Both the position numbers and the translations under genes were made by a program. Positions 60,351 through 64,000 of a DNA stretch of 64,000 nucleotides are shown here, piece by piece (within the stretch, counting starts at the first letter, position 1; the number at the start of each line of letters is the position of its first letter). Under the pieces are notes generated by a model. It searched no databases, was not told where the DNA came from, and saw nothing but the letters and a program-made list of their open reading frames with translations. Source of the stretch: Carboxylicivirga sp964602515 (GTDB lineage: Bacteria; Bacteroidota; Bacteroidia; Bacteroidales; Marinilabiliaceae). The DNA is taken from assembly GCA_964602515.1 (NCBI GenBank), contig CAZRRJ010000002.1, positions 310,001-374,000 on the forward strand. The letters run 5' to 3'.

Positions 60351-62327
60351 ATGAATAAAATCATATTAAACATCGTATATGTAGCTATAATGGCTTTATT
60401 GTTGTCGTGCCAGAATGAGGCAGAATTTAATATTGAACATTTAGATGCACCTTTAAAAGCAAAATTTTCTGCTGATAAAGGCCGTGTATTCATTAATGAA
60501 GACGTAACATTTGCAAATGCTTCAGTTGGAGCACTTAAATACGAATGGGCTTTTGAAGGTGGTGAGCCTGCAACGAGTACAGAAGAAAACCCCGTTGTGA
60601 AATACGCTGCTGAAGGAACATACAAAGTGACTTTAATAGTGAAAAACGGAGCCAAGCAAAATATATCTGCAAATGAGAACTATATAACTGTTTTTTCTGA
60701 AGAATGCTGGAAAGATATGGTAATGCCAACCATCAACTTTAAAAATACTGCCTCAGAAAAGACCTTATATCAACAATTGGTTCCTTACCCAGAGAAATTA
60801 ATTCATCAGGCCTGTTTTGATGTGGCGCGTTGGTTATTTGTTTGCCCTGAAGAAATGGACATACTGCAAAACATTGATTACACAGTAGAAGATAATGATG
60901 GTATCTCTGCAAAAGGAGGACAGGCACCTAATATTAATATCTTTTTTAGTGCAACATACCTGGAAAAAAAGAAAGCAGAAGGCTTGAGTGATGTTGAGTT
61001 ATTAGATGAAATAAAAGGTGTACTATACCATGAGGTAACACATGGCTACCAGTTCTCACCATTGGGAGCAGGTGAATATAAGGCTGGTGATGATTTTTAT
61101 GGATTTATCGAAGGGATGGCTGATTATGTAAGGTATGTAAGCGGATATTTAACAACAGCAGATCGTAGTGAAGGAGGTCATTGGAATGATGGTTATAAAA
61201 CCTCCGGATTCTTTATTGACTGGTTACATAGTAAAGATCCAAACTTCTTAAATAAGCTTAACCATACTGCTAAAACCATTAATCCATGGTCGTGGGATAA
61301 AGCAGCCAATGAAATTACAGGTAAAACTGTTCGAGTTTTATGGGACGAGTATCAGGATGATATAAAGACAGGTAAGATTAAAGAAATTGACGAAAAGCTT
61401 ATCAAACTGCGTAATGGTGAGAATGTTCAATTTGTGGCAGAAGTAGAAGGAACTGTAGTTGATATTACCAATGAAGCGTGTGTTGTTACTTATGATACGG
61501 CAATTGATTCTCCTGATTCAGAATCTGTTTACAGGTTAATTGATAACGATAACAATTCTAAGTTTTTAGTATTTTCAAGTACGATCTGGGCTCAGTTTGA
61601 GTCGAAAAACTCATCTGTTGTTACAAAATATACTTTAGTGTCAGGTAATGATGCCCCAGAGCGAGATCCTAAAAACTGGAGTTTAAAAGCAAGTAATGAT
61701 GGAACAACATGGGTTGAAATTGATGCTCGAACAGGTGAAAGTTTTGCTGATAGAAAGACCTTGAATGAGTATACTTTTGAGAACACAACAGCTTATAAAA
61801 TGTATAAGTTTGAGTTCGAAAATAGCTCAGGTGATATATTTCAGTTATCTGAAATAGAGATATTCGGACTTGTAACAGAAGTTTCGCCTTTAATTGATAT
61901 TACAAAGAAAAATGCAATATTTACTGCTGGACATGAAGATGCAACAGGTGGTTGGGGATTACCAGAATTTTGTTACGATGGAAACTGTGGAACGCCTTGC
62001 TTTGCAATTACAAATGAAACCTGGTTGCAATTTGAAAATACTGAAATGTATAATGTAACAGAATTTGCTATTACTAATTCCGGGGATTTCAATGGTCAGC
62101 GTTACGATGTATCAAATTTTACAATATCAGGATCTAACGATGGAACAACATGGACAGAGATAAAAGCAGAAGCTAACCTTACTTTTGACTTCGTTAAAGA
62201 ACGCAAAGTATTTAAATTTGAGAATAAAGATTTTTATAAGTTTCATAAAGTTGATATTTCTAATGTAAAAATAGCTGATGGATACCTAATGGTAGGAGAT
62301 ATTGAACTTTATGGAGCAGCTGAATAA
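60351..62327 (+). CDS. PKD-BSP-F5/8C-F5/8C zinc metallopeptidase-like lipoprotein
   Basis: 658 residues. Lipobox LLLSCQNE near residue 20. Domain order differs from the gene before it: PKD (about 35-108, YEWAFEGGEPATSTEENP), BSP (about 118-340) with HEVTH at 227-231 and FIEGMADYVR, then two discoidin domains (about 370-505 and 515-657; LVSGNDAPERDPKNWSLKAS in the first). The BSP parts of the two proteins are close (GGHWNDGYKT, WSWDKA shared), so a duplication followed by domain shuffling is likely. The start is 15 bp after the preceding stop; cotranscribed. Substrate inferred: glycoprotein. Confidence 0.85.
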   Translation: MNKIILNIVYVAIMALLLSCQNEAEFNIEHLDAPLKAKFSADKGRVFINEDVTFANASVGALKYEWAFEGGEPATSTEENPVVKYAAEGTYKVTLIVKNGAKQNISANENYITVFSEECWKDMVMPTINFKNTASEKTLYQQLVPYPEKLIHQACFDVARWLFVCPEEMDILQNIDYTVEDNDGISAKGGQAPNINIFFSATYLEKKKAEGLSDVELLDEIKGVLYHEVTHGYQFSPLGAGEYKAGDDFYGFIEGMADYVRYVSGYLTTADRSEGGHWNDGYKTSGFFIDWLHSKDPNFLNKLNHTAKTINPWSWDKAANEITGKTVRVLWDEYQDDIKTGKIKEIDEKLIKLRNGENVQFVAEVEGTVVDITNEACVVTYDTAIDSPDSESVYRLIDNDNNSKFLVFSSTIWAQFESKNSSVVTKYTLVSGNDAPERDPKNWSLKASNDGTTWVEIDARTGESFADRKTLNEYTFENTTAYKMYKFEFENSSGDIFQLSEIEIFGLVTEVSPLIDITKKNAIFTAGHEDATGGWGLPEFCYDGNCGTPCFAITNETWLQFENTEMYNVTEFAITNSGDFNGQRYDVSNFTISGSNDGTTWTEIKAEANLTFDFVKERKVFKFENKDFYKFHKVDISNVKIADGYLMVGDIELYGAAE

Positions 62328-62413
62328 ATCAACATAGCTTTTTTAAGAATGGTGTTCAATTAGTAATAACCTGAGTTCGATTTATATTTTAAAACTATTA
62401 ATGAAATAAAAAG

Positions 62414-62482
62414 CTGATTTACAGGGTGTAATTTTAGATGTAGACTACTGCGATAAAATTTGATGCAGTAAATCAGTTTTTT
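62414..62482 (+). terminator. Terminator-like hairpin after BSP gene 2
   Basis: A 9-bp perfect stem (62414-62422 with 62468-62476) closing a 45-nt loop, followed by T6. An inner alternative stem TACTGC/GCAGTA (62446-62451 with 62465-62470) overlaps the right arm, so two folds compete. Confidence 0.6.
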
Positions 62483-62573
62483 ATTCAAAGCTTGTGGATT
62501 TCACTTGGGAACAGCTATTTTCAAGCGACTTTAGGGAAAAATTACGTCGAACTCAAATTAATTGGTTTATCAG

Positions 62574-62630
62574 ATCCCGGCTTTGTATAGTTTCGAATAT
62601 TTCGGAATTAATAGCAAGTCGGGATTTTTT
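62574..62630 (+). terminator. Intrinsic terminator shortly before the third GH92 gene
   Basis: A 10-bp stem with one G-T wobble (62574-62583 with 62616-62625) and T6 directly after (62625-62630); the loop has its own small CGAA/TTCG hairpin. It lies 46 bp before the ATG at 62676. Confidence 0.7.
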
Positions 62631-62675
62631 GGATTTGGAAGACACGTGCATTATATAGTTTAACTGGAAAGCAAT

Positions 62676-64000
62676 ATGGTAATAAAGAGAATTATACCAC
62701 TATTATTACTGAGTGTATTAATTAACTCATGTAATAAAGAAAAAGAATTTACACAGTTCGTTGACCCCTTTATTGGTACAGGGGCACACGGACATACTTA
62801 TCCCGGAGCACAGGTGCCATTTGGTATGGTGCAGTTAAGCCCCGATACTCGTAATGATGAATCATGGGATGGTTGCGGAGGTTACCATTATTCCGATTCC
62901 TCAATTATTGGTTTTAGCCATACACATTTATCAGGTACCGGGGTTTCTGACTATGGCGATATACTGCTAATGCCAATTACTGGCGAACTAAACCTGGAAA
63001 CAGGAACGAGTGAAAAACCGCATACAGGCTATCGTTCATTATTTTCGCATGACTCGGAAGTTGCCAAAGCAGGTTATTATTCAGTCTACCTCGATGATTA
63101 TAAGGTAAAAGCAGAATTAACAGCTGGGCAAAGGGTTGGCTACCATCGTTACACTTTTGATAATGCAGGAGAACTTAAGTTAATGCTTGATTTAATTCAC
63201 CGCGATCCTGTTATTAATGCTGAAATTAGTATTACAAGCAGAACCACTATACAGGGCGAACGCCGTTCAAAATACTGGGCAGGCGATCAGCGACTGTATT
63301 ATGCCATAGAATTTTCAAAGCCATTTAAGTCGGCTGATATTTATAATAATAAAGAAAAACAGGAAAAATTAAAACATATTAATGGTAAAGCCCTGCAATC
63401 TGTTTTATACTTTGATGTTAAAAAAGGCGAACAGATTGAAATTAAAGTAGCTCTATCTATGGTTAGCGCCGAAGGAGCTGTGGCCAACCTGAAGCATGAA
63501 GCTACGGCTGTTGATTTCGACAAAGCACATCAACAAGCGAAAGCAGAATGGAATAAACGTTTAGGAAAAATTGATGTTGAAGGCGGAACAATGCGCGAAA
63601 AACGAATTTTTTACACCTCTTTATATCATTCCCTGCTTACGCCTAACCTTTCGCAGGATGCAGACGGACAATACAGGGGGATGGATGGTAAAGTGTATAA
63701 AGCAGAAGGATTTACTAATTATACAGTTTTCTCATTGTGGGATACCTTCAGAGCCTTACACCCTTTATTAACTATTATTGAACCGGATATTACCAACGAC
63801 TTTGTAAAATGCCTTGTCCAAAAGAGCAAGGAGTTCGGTGAGCTTCCCATGTGGGAACTGGCCTCAAATGATACCCGTTGTATGATTGGTTACCACGCCG
63901 TTTCTGTTATTGCCGATGCACATGCCAAAGGAATCAGCAACTATGACCTTGAAGAGGCATATACAGAAATGAAACGTACCGCTATGTTAGACAAACGAGG
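62676..64000 (+). CDS. GH92 alpha-mannosidase lipoprotein (cut by right edge)
   Basis: The first 441 codons of a GH92 gene; the frame is open to the edge. Lipoprotein signal with Cys19 (LSVLINSCNKEKE). Family segments: FVDPFIGTGAHGHTYPGAQVPFGMVQLSPDT, GFSHTHLSGTGVSDYGD, YTVFSLWDTFRALHPLL and MIGYHAVSVIADAHAKG. The catalytic GNDD part lies beyond the window. It is the third GH92 of the locus and is more like canonical Bacteroides GH92 in its first 100 residues (GTGAHGHT) than the other two. The locus probably continues to the right. Confidence 0.94.
   Translation, partial: MVIKRIIPLLLLSVLINSCNKEKEFTQFVDPFIGTGAHGHTYPGAQVPFGMVQLSPDTRNDESWDGCGGYHYSDSSIIGFSHTHLSGTGVSDYGDILLMPITGELNLETGTSEKPHTGYRSLFSHDSEVAKAGYYSVYLDDYKVKAELTAGQRVGYHRYTFDNAGELKLMLDLIHRDPVINAEISITSRTTIQGERRSKYWAGDQRLYYAIEFSKPFKSADIYNNKEKQEKLKHINGKALQSVLYFDVKKGEQIEIKVALSMVSAEGAVANLKHEATAVDFDKAHQQAKAEWNKRLGKIDVEGGTMREKRIFYTSLYHSLLTPNLSQDADGQYRGMDGKVYKAEGFTNYTVFSLWDTFRALHPLLTIIEPDITNDFVKCLVQKSKEFGELPMWELASNDTRCMIGYHAVSVIADAHAKGISNYDLEEAYTEMKRTAMLDKR

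Larger units (their letters stand above)
62328..62675. other. Gap before the third GH92 gene, with two hairpins
   Basis: 348 bp without a gene. It carries two terminator-like structures (62414-62482 and 62574-62630), so the third GH92 gene is likely to be under partial or separate transcription control. No consensus promoter was found between the second hairpin and the ATG. Confidence 0.6.

Overview
The window is chromosomal DNA of an anaerobe- or marine-type member of the Bacteroidota, most likely near the Marinilabiliales (order-level placement is inference). The evidence is AT-rich coding sequence, Bacteroidota-style promoters (TTTG, 18-21 bp, TAnnTTTG), a SusC/SusD pair, GldA, DnaE with a fused exonuclease, the long form of IspG, GLPGLI proteins, an FecI/FecR pair and a type IX-like sorting tail. 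No tRNA, rRNA, CRISPR, prophage or transposase gene was seen. The left part (1-18.3 kb) is mostly core genes in short transcription units, many ended by clear hairpins: a lipoprotein running off the left edge, trxA, dnaE, rpsP, a PAP2-like membrane protein, rpoN, asnS, a small secreted protein, ispG, gldA, pdxH, a PduO-type cobalamin adenosyltransferase, rimM, a hot-dog thioesterase and a TsaC-like gene. From 18.3 to 24.3 kb on the minus strand lies an accessory locus: a tiny helix-turn-helix protein, then two tandem copies of a cassette (a secreted two-cysteine micropeptide plus a GLPGLI protein), then one carboxypeptidase-regulatory/TonB-receptor-like outer-membrane protein. Micropeptide leaders and signal-peptide halves are nearly identical between copies while the C-terminal ends differ. 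This is the best candidate here for an undescribed system. It is followed by a helical protein of unknown function and a 12-copy 21-bp tandem repeat. From 26 to 30.4 kb a promoter and a long cobalamin riboswitch precede a siderophore-family TonB-dependent receptor and a PepSY membrane protein. dapD and a tandem pair of related secreted proteins follow. From 33.3 to 46.9 kb is a branched-chain amino-acid operon: ilvD-ilvB-ilvN-ilvC-leuA-leuC-leuD-leuA2-leuB-ilvA. It is headed by a promoter, a 20-codon leader peptide dominated by Ile, Leu and Val, and mutually exclusive hairpins ending in an intrinsic terminator, which is the classic layout of ribosome-mediated attenuation. Most of its intercistronic gaps carry degenerate palindromes built from a shared low-complexity vocabulary. 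A 144-bp element with 13-bp perfect inverted ends follows ilvA. From 47.1 kb to the right edge is a polysaccharide/glycoprotein utilisation locus: ECF sigma (TTG start), FecR anti-sigma, SusC with an N-terminal STN signalling domain, SusD, GH92 alpha-mannosidase, a second GH92, two basic-secretory-protein (BSP) type zinc metallopeptidase lipoproteins with PKD and F5/8C domains in different orders, and a third GH92 cut by the edge. Together they suggest sensing and breakdown of alpha-mannosylated glycoproteins, with peptidases and mannosidases acting at the cell surface and in the periplasm.
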